From an alpha proteobacterium SCGC AAA536-G10 (GTDB lineage: Bacteria > Pseudomonadota > Alphaproteobacteria > Puniceispirillales > Marisalimonadaceae): a DNA stretch of 64,000 nt. Where the stretch lies: the NCBI GenBank assembly GCA_000384615.1, contig ARQU01000011.1, forward strand, positions 1-64,000, given 5' to 3'. Shown piece by piece: positions 20,368 to 30,560 of the stretch; positions within the stretch are counted from its first letter, which is position 1, and every line of letters begins with the position of its first letter. The notes below the pieces were generated by a model, which had not been told where the DNA came from, did no database searches, and saw only the letters and a list, made by a program, of their open reading frames with translations. The position numbers were made by a program, and so were the translations under genes.

Positions 20368-21082
20368 CTAGATTTTCCTTAACTGATTTACTAGATTTAG
20401 TAAAATCACCAATAATTGTTTCACCTGCAATCATTTTTTGTCCTTGTAAAACCATTACTGCAACATCAGATGGGAAATAAATATCAACTCTACTTCCAAA
20501 TCTGATAAGACCAAATATCTCTCCAGCCTTCAAAGACGACCCTATATCAACATCGCAAATAATTCTTCTTGCAACCAACCCTGCAATTTGGACAAAAGCT
20601 ATTTTTTTTCCATTTTCTGTATCCATTCCGAGGATAAGTCTCTCATTTTCAGAAGAAGCTTTATCTAAGCTAGCATTAAAAAAAGAGCCTGGAATATACT
20701 TTTTATATGTGATTTGCCCTAGCATTGGTGATCTATTTACGTGAACATCAAAGACATTCATGAAAACACAGACCCTAGTCCAGTCCCCTTCAGGTAAACC
20801 AATTTCTTCAGTTGGCTTTATTTTAGAAATTTTTATTACTCTTCCGTCTGCAGGTGAAATAATAAGATTATTCTTATTTGTTCCAGATAAAACTGGTGTA
20901 ATTCTCAAGGGATTTCTAAAAAAATATATACACCAGACCGTCAAAATTATACCAACAAAATAAAGTGGAGCCCAAAACCAACCCATAATCACTGTCAATA
21001 TAAAAAATATTGCTATGAATGGAATGCCTGAAGGATGTATTGGAGTAAATATTGAGGCTTTAATAGAGTCAACGATATTCAT
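20357..21082 (-). CDS. psd: phosphatidylserine decarboxylase
   Basis: MNIVDSIKASIFTPIHPSGIPF; FRNPLRITP; SPADGRV; RFGSRVDIYFP; start reset to ATG at 21082. Confidence 0.92.
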   Translation of the reverse strand: MNIVDSIKASIFTPIHPSGIPFIAIFFILTVIMGWFWAPLYFVGIILTVWCIYFFRNPLRITPVLSGTNKNNLIISPADGRVIKISKIKPTEEIGLPEGDWTRVCVFMNVFDVHVNRSPMLGQITYKKYIPGSFFNASLDKASSENERLILGMDTENGKKIAFVQIAGLVARRIICDVDIGSSLKAGEIFGLIRFGSRVDIYFPSDVAVMVLQGQKMIAGETIIGDFTKSSKSVKENLDEK

Positions 21083-21191
21083 TTTTTTTCCTATAAAAAT
21101 TACAAATACGTAATTATTTAACTTATATATAGCATCTATGATATAAAATGCTATAATACAATAAAATTGAAATTTAATAATTGAGTTAAAA

Positions 21192-21479
21192 TTGAATACC
21201 ACTAAAGAAAAAAAATTAAACGCAATAAAGTCTGAGATTTTAGAAATAACTAATTTTGTTACTTCAAATAAAAAAGATGAAAATGCTGATATTCATTCAG
21301 ACAAAGAAATTAACGCTGATTCTAATGATACTCTTACTTTAACAAATATAGTTAATAGTAAACTCGAAGTTGAAACTCAGCATGACTTGACTGAAATAAA
21401 GAATGAATTGTTTATATTAAAGTCATTGTTAACCAAACAGGAAATAGTACTTAAAGAAATTTTATTAAAAATAAAATAA
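21192..21479 (+). CDS. small hypothetical protein, coiled-coil-like
   Basis: Open frame of 95 codons (TTG start), charged helical composition; no family recognised. Confidence 0.45.
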   Translation: MNTTKEKKLNAIKSEILEITNFVTSNKKDENADIHSDKEINADSNDTLTLTNIVNSKLEVETQHDLTEIKNELFILKSLLTKQEIVLKEILLKIK

Positions 21480-21618
21480 ATGCTAATTTTAATTTTAATT
21501 TTTAAAATTTAAATAATCAGCAAACTATTCAAAATACACTTTAAATTTAAAAAAACTGTATCTTTTTTAGTTGTGTGTTATATATTAATTGCTAGTTATT
21601 AAGTTAGTGGAGGTTTAA

Positions 21619-22791
21619 ATGCGTTTTTTAAAAGACAATCTCTTGCTTTTAACATTATGTTTTATAGCAATTGTAACAGCGTTTGATTCCAAAATGGTTT
21701 TAGCTGGTGGTGACCCATTGATTAAGGACAGTAAAATTGTTAAAAAAAAGAGTAACATTACGCAACACGATCACAATAAAACTTATTTAAAAGATCAAAA
21801 GAAACTTTCCGCCAAAGATACAAAAAATATTTCAAATAGCCCTATTAAAGAAAATGATAATGCTAAAAAAGATGGAGAGGTTGAAACCGCAGGTTTTGCA
21901 GCTATCGAAGATGTTCCCCTAATAATTGATTTATCATCTGTTACAGACTCTGACGGTATGGGTTCTGTAAGCGTCCAATGGCAAATTTCTGCTGATAACA
22001 AAAAATGGACAAATATAAGCGGAGCAACTAATCAATCATTTACTCCAAGAGAAATTCATGTTGGCAGTAGATTACGGGTTGTTATATCATATGTTGACGG
22101 TCAAGGAAATTTAGAACCACTCACTAGCCCTCCATCTACTCCAGTTAGAAATGTTAATGATAAGCCAACAGGATCAGCCCGTCTAATTGGATCCTCTGTT
22201 GAAGACAGTGCTTTAGTAGTTGATACGTCAAGTATAGCAGATGAAGATGGTATTGGTGGATTTGATATTACATGGCAAAGATCATCTTCAAAATCTTCAT
22301 GGGAGGCTTATCCAACAGGCCAAAATGAAGTCCTAAGATTAACTCAAAGTCAGGTTGGCTATTCATATAGAGCTGTTGTTTCTTACATTGATTCTCATGG
22401 TACAAGAGAAGTGCTTTACACGAGTCCATCCGAGACTATTGATAATTTAGATGATCCAGTTCAAGGTGAGGTTACTATCGTTGGTGAACCAAAAGAAGGA
22501 GTGACACTTAGAGCTTTATCTAATTCCTTGTCAGACGAAGACGGTATTGCATCTATTTCTATTAGTTGGGAGACCTCAAAAGACGGAAGGAACTGGATTG
22601 GTGTAAACAGTTTAAGTGGACCAATTTTATCTCTTGGTCAATCTTTAGTTGGATCTCAAGTTAGAGCAAGAGTTGCTGTAGTTGATAATTTTGGTATTGA
22701 AACTAATCTATATAGCCAAGCAACAAGAACAGTTGAAAACGTAAATAACAAGCCATCAGGTAGAATTGTAATAAGAAGAGTTGGTCAATAA
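21619..22791 (+). CDS. secreted repeat protein with three ~97-aa Ig/cadherin-like repeats
   Basis: N-terminal signal peptide; repeated D-x-DG-(I/M)-x-S(V/I)-x(2)-W and VRNVNDKPTG/IDNLDDPVQG/VENVNNKPSG linkers. Confidence 0.75.
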   Translation: MRFLKDNLLLLTLCFIAIVTAFDSKMVLAGGDPLIKDSKIVKKKSNITQHDHNKTYLKDQKKLSAKDTKNISNSPIKENDNAKKDGEVETAGFAAIEDVPLIIDLSSVTDSDGMGSVSVQWQISADNKKWTNISGATNQSFTPREIHVGSRLRVVISYVDGQGNLEPLTSPPSTPVRNVNDKPTGSARLIGSSVEDSALVVDTSSIADEDGIGGFDITWQRSSSKSSWEAYPTGQNEVLRLTQSQVGYSYRAVVSYIDSHGTREVLYTSPSETIDNLDDPVQGEVTIVGEPKEGVTLRALSNSLSDEDGIASISISWETSKDGRNWIGVNSLSGPILSLGQSLVGSQVRARVAVVDNFGIETNLYSQATRTVENVNNKPSGRIVIRRVGQ

Positions 22792-22847
22792 TATTTTGAT
22801 AAATTTAACTGTTATTATTTTATAATATTCTTTACGGAGCATAGTTA

Positions 22848-23123
22848 ATGAAGCAAACGTCTGATATTAATAATTCAGCATCAAATATAATTTCTTTTAA
22901 AAAATATAAAGATAAAAAGCCAGACGAAGTAACCTCTACTATTGCAGCAATAATTGCGATTAAAATAGATCATCCAAGTGATACTACACCAGAAGATTTT
23001 TTTGCATATCAATTAAATAGTATTGAAAATATAAATGTTCTAGCTTTTGAAGATGCTTTAGATAATGATAGCATAGGATTAACAACTAAAGATGCTCAAA
23101 ATGAAGCTTTAAATGATGCCTGA
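22848..23123 (+). CDS. small hypothetical protein
   Basis: 91 codons, ATG with ggag upstream; no family recognised. Confidence 0.5.
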   Translation: MKQTSDINNSASNIISFKKYKDKKPDEVTSTIAAIIAIKIDHPSDTTPEDFFAYQLNSIENINVLAFEDALDNDSIGLTTKDAQNEALNDA

Positions 23124-23168
23124 TTTTTTTCAGTATTGTTTAGATTATAATAATTTTTAATTAATAAA

Positions 23169-23759
23169 TTAACTTTTTTTTACTAACTTCCAAATCTGTG
23201 GTAATAATAACGCTGCAAGTAAAAGCTTGTAAAAATCACCTATGATAAAAGGCTTTAGTCCATTTATGATAGCAAAGTCAAAACCTTTAATAGCACTTAA
23301 TTGTAATATCCCAAAAAAGTAAATCATAAACATACCTATTAACATTGCAAAAATAGATTTAAATAAGAGTTGTCCCCATCCCCTGTCTGCAAGTTCCCCT
23401 ACAATTATAGAAGCAATTAAGAAACCAAATAAAAAGCCTCCTGTAGGCCCCATTAAGTACATCAAACCACCACCATAGGCAAAGACTGGTAACCCAATAA
23501 TACCTTGAAATAGATAAAGGCTTACTGAAGCCACAGCAATATTTCTGCCGCATAACATTGCAATCATTAATACGGCTAAAGGCTGCAATGTCATTGGAAC
23601 TGGGTACAGATCAACTTTAGTTTTTGCAGATAAAATTAACAAAAAACTACAAACTAAAATTATAAATAAGGTTGTGACAATAGAAAATTTTTCGATATTT
23701 TTTTCTTTTAAAATTACGCTTTCAATCCATGTGATTCTAGATATTTTATCCTCAATCAT
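23169..23759 (-). CDS. bioY: biotin transporter BioY
   Basis: KVDLYPVPMTLQPLAVLMIAML; YLFQGIIGLPVFAYGGGLMYLMGPTGGFLFGF. Confidence 0.92.
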   Translation of the reverse strand: MIEDKISRITWIESVILKEKNIEKFSIVTTLFIILVCSFLLILSAKTKVDLYPVPMTLQPLAVLMIAMLCGRNIAVASVSLYLFQGIIGLPVFAYGGGLMYLMGPTGGFLFGFLIASIIVGELADRGWGQLLFKSIFAMLIGMFMIYFFGILQLSAIKGFDFAIINGLKPFIIGDFYKLLLAALLLPQIWKLVKKS

Positions 23760-23862
23760 AAATAAATTCCTTTGATTAAATTAATTTTAATTATTAAAAT
23801 CATCTTACAATTGTATAACATAAATTAGTTTTTTAAAAATTATATTTTATAGGGTGTCAACA

Positions 23863-24816
23863 ATGACTGAAGTAGATGACATATTAACTCCTATGAGTGT
23901 TTGGTTAAAACAAAAGAGAAAAGTTGCTCTTGCTACAGTAATTTCGACATGGGGAAGTGCTCCTAGACCTGTAGGTGGACAAATGGCAATTGATAGTAAT
24001 GGAGAAATAATCGGATCAGTTTCAGGCGGGTGCATAGAAGGTGCTGTAATTACTGAAGGTATCAATTCAATAAATGACCGTAAATTGAGAATAAAAGATT
24101 ATGGTATATCAAACGACATGGCTTGGGAAGTCGGTCTCGCTTGTGGGGGTGAGTTAAAAGTGCTTATACAGCCTCTTAATCTTGAAGATGAAATAGTTTA
24201 TTCCATAGTAGAAAATATTAAAAATAGGGTGCCTACAAAACTTAAAATAAACTGTTCAACAGGTTCAAGGCTAATTGATAATTCTATAACCAGTCAAATA
24301 AGTTCTTATGATAAAAAAAATGAAGAGTTTATACATGTTATAAATCCTAAACCAAGATTATTTATTGTGGGCGCTGTTCATATTGCTCAAGGTCTTATTT
24401 CGTTAGCTAAAATAGCTGATTTTGAAATTATATTAATTGACCCTAGAGGCCATTTCGCGACAGAAGACAGGTTTCCTAATTGTAAAATTATAAATGAATG
24501 GCCAGATACTGCTTTATCAAATTTCATTCTTGATGAGGCCACACATTTAGTTACTTTAACCCATGATCCTAAAATTGATGATCCTGCATTAATTTATACT
24601 TTAAAAAAAGAAATTGGTTATATAGGGTCTTTAGGTAGTAAAAAAACTCATAGTAAAAGATGTGAAAGATTAATTAATATTGGTTTTGATAATAGTGATT
24701 TATCCAAAATTCATGGTCCAATAGGCCTTGATATAAATGCCAAAACTCCCGCAGAAATAGCTGTATCTATAATGGCTGAAATAATAAACTTTAGACGCTC
24801 TAAAAATGAAAAATAA
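23863..24816 (+). CDS. XdhC/CoxI family protein
   Basis: ATVISTWGSAPRPVGGQMAID, GSVSGGCIEGAVI; Rossmann FIVGAVHIAQGL; alternative start 23854. Confidence 0.9.
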   Translation: MTEVDDILTPMSVWLKQKRKVALATVISTWGSAPRPVGGQMAIDSNGEIIGSVSGGCIEGAVITEGINSINDRKLRIKDYGISNDMAWEVGLACGGELKVLIQPLNLEDEIVYSIVENIKNRVPTKLKINCSTGSRLIDNSITSQISSYDKKNEEFIHVINPKPRLFIVGAVHIAQGLISLAKIADFEIILIDPRGHFATEDRFPNCKIINEWPDTALSNFILDEATHLVTLTHDPKIDDPALIYTLKKEIGYIGSLGSKKTHSKRCERLINIGFDNSDLSKIHGPIGLDINAKTPAEIAVSIMAEIINFRRSKNEK

Positions 24817-25417
24817 CAATAATATATCTATAAAAAAAATATTGTTGGCAGCAGGTAGTAGCAAACGTTATGGTGAAAAAAATAAACTTACAGAAAAATT
24901 TAAAGATAAATATTTAATACAACATATAATAGACACTTTGTTAAAAGTTTTTTATTCTAATGATTTGCTAGTAATAGTAGGGCATGATTTTAAAAGAATT
25001 ATTAATTTAATTAATAATAAAGATATTAAAATAATTAATAATAAAAATTATAAGTATGGTATTGGAACATCCATATCATTAGGTGTCACCCATTTAGGTT
25101 CTAATATTCAAGGTGTAATGATAATTCCTGCTGATATGCCTCTTATATTAGGAGAGGACTTGATAAAATTAGAAAATAAATTTATAGAACTAAAAGGTAA
25201 AAAAGTAGTATTACCAAGATATGAAGATACGCTTGGCAATCCTGTTATACTACCCAAAAGTTATTTTGTTACTTTAAGAAACCTTAAAGAAGACTTTGGA
25301 GCCAAATCTGAAATAAAAGAAGATGACATAGTTACTGTAAACTGTCACATTGGAACTATTTTTGACATAGACACATCAAATGCATTAGCAAAAGCTAATG
25401 CTATAAGAAAAACTTAA
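24806..25417 (+). CDS. MobA/MocA-like molybdenum cofactor nucleotidyltransferase
   Basis: KKILLAAGSSKRYGEKNKL and GVMIIPADMPLI motifs; overlaps xdhC-like gene. Confidence 0.85.
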   Translation: MKNNNNISIKKILLAAGSSKRYGEKNKLTEKFKDKYLIQHIIDTLLKVFYSNDLLVIVGHDFKRIINLINNKDIKIINNKNYKYGIGTSISLGVTHLGSNIQGVMIIPADMPLILGEDLIKLENKFIELKGKKVVLPRYEDTLGNPVILPKSYFVTLRNLKEDFGAKSEIKEDDIVTVNCHIGTIFDIDTSNALAKANAIRKT

Positions 25418-27258
25418 GAAGCAGTTCTTGCCGCTTTCTTTCTCTCATGTTCTTTTAGAAATTTTTTTCTGATCCTAAGGTTATTAGGAGTAACTTCAAC
25501 TAATTCATCATCATTAATAAATTCTAATGCAAACTCAAGAGTAACTTGAATGGGTGTTGTTAAAGTTACTGCTTCATCATTTCCTGACGCTCTAACATTT
25601 GTAAGTTGTTTACCTTTAAGAGGATTTACAACTAAATCATTATTTCTACTGTGTATTCCTACTATCATACCTTCATAAACTTCAATACCATTTTCAATAA
25701 TCATTTTACCTCTTTCTTGAAGGTTAAATAATGCATATGGAAGTGCTTTACCTTGACCAATAGAAATTAGGGCACCATTTCTTCTTCCTGTATGCAAACC
25801 CTGCACTATTGGACCATATTTATCAAATGTATGATATAACAAGCCTGAGCCAGAGGTTAAAGTTAAGAATTCTGATCTAAAACCTATTAAACCTCTGCTT
25901 GTCATATTATAGTCTATTCGAACTCTTCCCTTTCCGTCAGGAACCATATCTGACAATTGGGCTTTTCTTTCTCCCATTTTTTCCATTACTTTACCCTGAT
26001 GTAACTCTTCAACATCTATAGTAACGTTTTCGTATGGCTCTTTTTTCACATTGTCGATCTTTTTAGTAATTACTTCGGGAGATGAAACACCCATTTCAAA
26101 TCCTTCTCTTCTCATATTTTCAATTAAAATAGATAAGTGTAATTCTCCTCGACCAGAGATTCTAAATTTGTCTGGATTATCTGTATCTTCTACCCTAAGT
26201 GCAACATTAGTTTTTAGCTCTTGATGTAAACGGTCTCTAATAGATCTACTTGTTACTAATTTTCCTTCTTGTCCTGCAAAAGGGCTGTCGTTAACTTGTA
26301 TAATCATACTTAAAGTAGGTTCATCAACTGAGAGCTTTTCTAATCCTTCAAATTTTCCAAATTCACAAATAGTATCTGAAATTTTGATTTCACCTAGACC
26401 ACTTATAGCTACAATATCACCAGCATTAGCCTCATCAACTTCTTGCTTTTCGAGACCATGAAAATTCATAATTTGTAGAACCTTACTTTGACGAATTTCA
26501 CCATTTACACTGCCAATTGATACCTGTTGTCCTTTTTTTAAGTGCCCTCTTCTAATTCTACCTGTGCCTATCAATCCAACATAACTTGAATAACTTAATG
26601 CGGACACCTGTATCTGAAGATCTCCATTAAAATCAACATCCGGACAAGCTACATTTTTAATTATAGTTTCAAATATGGCGTCCATATTATTTTTTTTATT
26701 AGACAAGTTGTCAGTAGCCCAACCTTGAATTGCAGATGCGTATACTACAGGAAAATCAAGTTGATATTCGTCAGCACCTAATCTATCAAATAAATCAAAT
26801 GTTTGATCAAGCACCCAGTCAGGTCTAGCACCATCTCTGTCAACTTTATTAATAACTACAATAGGTCGAAGTCCTGCCTGAAGAGCTTTTTTAGTTACAA
26901 ATCCAGTTTGAGGCATGGGACCATCAACTGCGTCAACTAACAATAACACAGAATCTACCATAGAAAGAACTCTTTCAACTTCTCCGCCAAAATCCGCGTG
27001 ACCTGGTGTGTCTACAATATTTATCCTATATTCTTTCCATCTTAAACCAGTATTCTTAGATAGGATTGTAATTCCTCGTTCTTTTTCAAGATCATTAGAA
27101 TCCATTACTCTTTCAACTGTTTCAGCGTGAGCGGCAAATGTTCCTGATTGCTGCAATAAAGTGTCAACTAAAGTAGTTTTACCATGATCAACATGAGCAA
27201 CTATAGCTATATTTCGAATTAATTTTATTTTTTCTTCAGTAGTTATTTTGTTACTCAT
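25414..27258 (-). CDS. typA: ribosome-associated GTPase TypA/BipA
   Basis: AHVDHGKTTLVDTLLQQSGTF; MDSNDLEKERGITI; DTPGHADFGGEVERVL. Confidence 0.96.
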   Translation of the reverse strand: MSNKITTEEKIKLIRNIAIVAHVDHGKTTLVDTLLQQSGTFAAHAETVERVMDSNDLEKERGITILSKNTGLRWKEYRINIVDTPGHADFGGEVERVLSMVDSVLLLVDAVDGPMPQTGFVTKKALQAGLRPIVVINKVDRDGARPDWVLDQTFDLFDRLGADEYQLDFPVVYASAIQGWATDNLSNKKNNMDAIFETIIKNVACPDVDFNGDLQIQVSALSYSSYVGLIGTGRIRRGHLKKGQQVSIGSVNGEIRQSKVLQIMNFHGLEKQEVDEANAGDIVAISGLGEIKISDTICEFGKFEGLEKLSVDEPTLSMIIQVNDSPFAGQEGKLVTSRSIRDRLHQELKTNVALRVEDTDNPDKFRISGRGELHLSILIENMRREGFEMGVSSPEVITKKIDNVKKEPYENVTIDVEELHQGKVMEKMGERKAQLSDMVPDGKGRVRIDYNMTSRGLIGFRSEFLTLTSGSGLLYHTFDKYGPIVQGLHTGRRNGALISIGQGKALPYALFNLQERGKMIIENGIEVYEGMIVGIHSRNNDLVVNPLKGKQLTNVRASGNDEAVTLTTPIQVTLEFALEFINDDELVEVTPNNLRIRKKFLKEHERKKAARTAS

Positions 27259-27362
27259 TTTTATCTCAGATATTTGATGTTAGTTTTTATAAATGTGCTT
27301 ATATAGCTCTTTATCAGGGCTATTGTCACTAAATAAAATCAATTTCAATAATTCATTTTAAA

Positions 27363-30300
27363 TTATACAAATAAGTCTTCTTTGTATTGAGAAACAGGCT
27401 TCAATTTTTCAGTTTTTAAAGCTAAAGCGAGTAATGGAGGAACCATTAGCAAAGTCAAAATAGCAGATGTGGCTAAACCTCCAAATACAACTGTACCAAT
27501 CCCACGATACAACTCAGAGCCCGAACCAGGGAATATCACTAATGGTATCAACCCAAAAAGACTTGTTAAAGTAGACATAAATATTGGCCTAATTCTATTT
27601 CTAGTTGCTTCAGTTATAGCTTCTGAAACAATCATACTTTCATGCCTTATATGCCAAAGGGTTTGCTCTACCATTAAAATAGAATTGTTTACAACAATTC
27701 CTGCCAAAATAATAAACCCTAACATTGTTAACATATCCAAAGGTTGAGCTGAAAATTGATTTAGGAAAACCAAACCTAGAACTCCACCTGCACCTGCAAC
27801 TGGAACAGTTATCATTATAACAAGGGGAAGAACAAAAGATTTCATAAGAACTGTAAGCAATAAAAATATCACAAACAATGCAATTAAAACATTATTTTTC
27901 ATTGATATCCAAGTTCGTTCTAACTCACTTGCTGCACCAGAAAGATTTACAGACACACCTTCAGTAATATTTTTCATAGTTGGATTTATAACTGTATTTT
28001 GAAGCTTTAAAACAGCATTTTCTAAAGAGATACTGTCATGAGGACGTAACTGTAGAGTTATCACTCTCCTACCAGACAACCTTTTTATTTGTTTTGGAAC
28101 TCCTATCAAGTTTATGTCAGCAACCTGAGATAATCTAACTATTTCACCCGTTTTTAAAATTAATGGTAAATCTTTTATATCATCAATCTTATTATTATTA
28201 GCTTTATCAGAAGTTAATATAAGTTCTATAAGCCTACCCTCAAATGGAATTTCGATAACCCTAATTCCATCATTATAAACATCCAATGACTGGGCAAATT
28301 CTCTAGCAGTCATGCCGATATTAGCAAGTTGTTCTGGAATAGGTTTGATTATCACTTGAGGAGATCCACTTCCCATTTGTGGAACTGAACGAACTTGATG
28401 TCCATCCTTAGGTGGAAATTGATTTCTGATTAAGCCAATGATTTTTTGAGCAGTTGGTTGTATTAACTCTAAAGAGGATCCTGTAATTTCTACCTTTATT
28501 ACCCTTGAACCTCCTACAGACCTTCCAAATAATGATGCTTGTTGAGCAAAAGCTCTAGCTCCTGGTTGTGATCTTATAGGCTTCGTAAGTACGGGTAAAA
28601 TTTCTTTAACTCTTTCAGGATTATCAGTAGCTGCTCCTGCGAATGCGCCTCCAGAATAGGCTACAAAGAAAAATCGTGCAATTTTAGGTTTCCCGTACGG
28701 ACCATCTTTTTCAGCCTCCCAAAGGGGTTGGGCAGCTCTTTCCATAGCTCTAGATATTTCTAAAGTTGCTTCTTTATTATAACCAGATGGTACCATTATA
28801 CGAGCAAAAACAAAGTTTCTGTTTCCATCCGGCAAATAATCAAGGGGAGGAAGGGAAGATGAAATAATCACACATGCAGTTAAAACTAGACCAAAAACAA
28901 CTGTCAGACCAAATTTAAGAGAGCTCGCAGAGTAAGAAGCATACTTTTCCATTAATTTAGCAAATTTAGAGGCAAAGTTATCTAGAAAAATAATTGAAAA
29001 CTTTCTAGTCTCTTTTGATTCAGAGTTTTTCAATATTTTAGCAGCTATTGTCGGTATTAATGTAACAGAAACTACAACTGATATTAATACTGATACCGAA
29101 ATTGCAATACCAATATCTCTGAATAATTGCCCAATAGGTAAGTCTAGAAGTAGAATTGGAATAAATACTACAACAGTAGTAAGTGCTGAACCAAGTATTG
29201 GTGCCCAAACTTGACGTGACCCATTATATGCCGCTACGATAGGAGCTATGCCTGATTGATTTAATCTAAATATATTTTCCTGACTTACAATAGATGCATC
29301 AACCACCATTCCAACTGCAAATGCTAATCCCGCTAATGAAATAACATTTACTGATAGTCCTAACCAAGAAATAGCTACAAACGTGCCTATAACAGAAACT
29401 GGAATGGCTAACATAATTATAAATGTAGGCCGAAAACTTCTTAAAAATAGCATAAGTATGCAAATTGCAAGAATTCCACCAATAATAATATTTTGTTGAA
29501 CTAATTTAATAGCCGCATTTATATAAACCGTTTCATCATAAACATTATTTAAAATAAGTCCTTTTTCAGCAAGTGGTCCATTATTTAATTTATCAATTTC
29601 TACTTTTAATTTTTTAATAATTTCAACCACGTTAGAGCTTGGCTCTCTAATTACAGCAAAAGTTATTGCATCTTGGCCATTCATTCTTCTAAAGCTAGTT
29701 GGCTTTTTGTAAGACATATAAATCTTTGCAACATCTTCAAGTTTTACATTAACCGATCTACCATCTAGACCTGTATCAGATCGTAAAATAATATTTTTAG
29801 CAGTTGAAGAAGTATATGAAATGGCTTCTGCTCGTAGAGAATAAGTTCTTTTTCCTTCAATTATTTCACCTGCAGTAACTTGAGCAGAACTTGCTTTTAA
29901 GGCCTCTAAAACACTTGGTATTGAAATTGAATATTCAGCTAATTTTTGAGTATCTAAAGCAACTTTTAGTTCCTTTTTTTGTCCCCCACGAAATGTTATC
30001 TCTGAAATCCCTTCAATACGGGATAATTTTTCTATTATTTCAAACTCTACAAAATCCCCTAAAGTTCCTAAATCATCAATTTTAGAATCGGGTAATTTGA
30101 CCATAGCTAGTCTTGAAATTGGGCTATCATCTGAATTTGAAGTTCTAACAGTTGGACGTTTAGACTCATTAGGCAAGCCATCAATAGAGGATACTTTACT
30201 CAAAAGTTGTATAAGGGCAATATCCATGTCCTGACCGACAGAGTATGTTAACGTAACCCTAGCAGAACCAAATCTACTATCCGACTCTACATTTTCTACT

Positions 30301-30530
30301 GCAGTTAGAGATGAAACTGCTAGCTCAAGCCTAGTAACCACCTCTCTTTCTACATCTTCTGGAGAAGCCCCGGGCCAAGACACCCTTACTTGTAAAACTG
30401 GCTTATCAATATCAGGAGTCATTTGAATAGGTATTTTTTGGAGTGCTACAACACCAAAAGCCATAATTAAAAAAACAAATGCAGCAACTGCAATAGGCTG
30501 TTTGATTGCAAGTTTAATTATATTATCCAT
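27363..30530 (-). CDS. RND efflux transporter permease subunit
   Basis: 1055 aa AcrB/MdtB-type; GASPEDVEREV, GMVVDASIV, GIVVNNSILMVEQ. Confidence 0.94.
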   Translation of the reverse strand: MDNIIKLAIKQPIAVAAFVFLIMAFGVVALQKIPIQMTPDIDKPVLQVRVSWPGASPEDVEREVVTRLELAVSSLTAVENVESDSRFGSARVTLTYSVGQDMDIALIQLLSKVSSIDGLPNESKRPTVRTSNSDDSPISRLAMVKLPDSKIDDLGTLGDFVEFEIIEKLSRIEGISEITFRGGQKKELKVALDTQKLAEYSISIPSVLEALKASSAQVTAGEIIEGKRTYSLRAEAISYTSSTAKNIILRSDTGLDGRSVNVKLEDVAKIYMSYKKPTSFRRMNGQDAITFAVIREPSSNVVEIIKKLKVEIDKLNNGPLAEKGLILNNVYDETVYINAAIKLVQQNIIIGGILAICILMLFLRSFRPTFIIMLAIPVSVIGTFVAISWLGLSVNVISLAGLAFAVGMVVDASIVSQENIFRLNQSGIAPIVAAYNGSRQVWAPILGSALTTVVVFIPILLLDLPIGQLFRDIGIAISVSVLISVVVSVTLIPTIAAKILKNSESKETRKFSIIFLDNFASKFAKLMEKYASYSASSLKFGLTVVFGLVLTACVIISSSLPPLDYLPDGNRNFVFARIMVPSGYNKEATLEISRAMERAAQPLWEAEKDGPYGKPKIARFFFVAYSGGAFAGAATDNPERVKEILPVLTKPIRSQPGARAFAQQASLFGRSVGGSRVIKVEITGSSLELIQPTAQKIIGLIRNQFPPKDGHQVRSVPQMGSGSPQVIIKPIPEQLANIGMTAREFAQSLDVYNDGIRVIEIPFEGRLIELILTSDKANNNKIDDIKDLPLILKTGEIVRLSQVADINLIGVPKQIKRLSGRRVITLQLRPHDSISLENAVLKLQNTVINPTMKNITEGVSVNLSGAASELERTWISMKNNVLIALFVIFLLLTVLMKSFVLPLVIMITVPVAGAGGVLGLVFLNQFSAQPLDMLTMLGFIILAGIVVNNSILMVEQTLWHIRHESMIVSEAITEATRNRIRPIFMSTLTSLFGLIPLVIFPGSGSELYRGIGTVVFGGLATSAILTLLMVPPLLALALKTEKLKPVSQYKEDLFV

Positions 30531-30560
30531 AATTTAATATTATTCCCGATATCCTTACTT

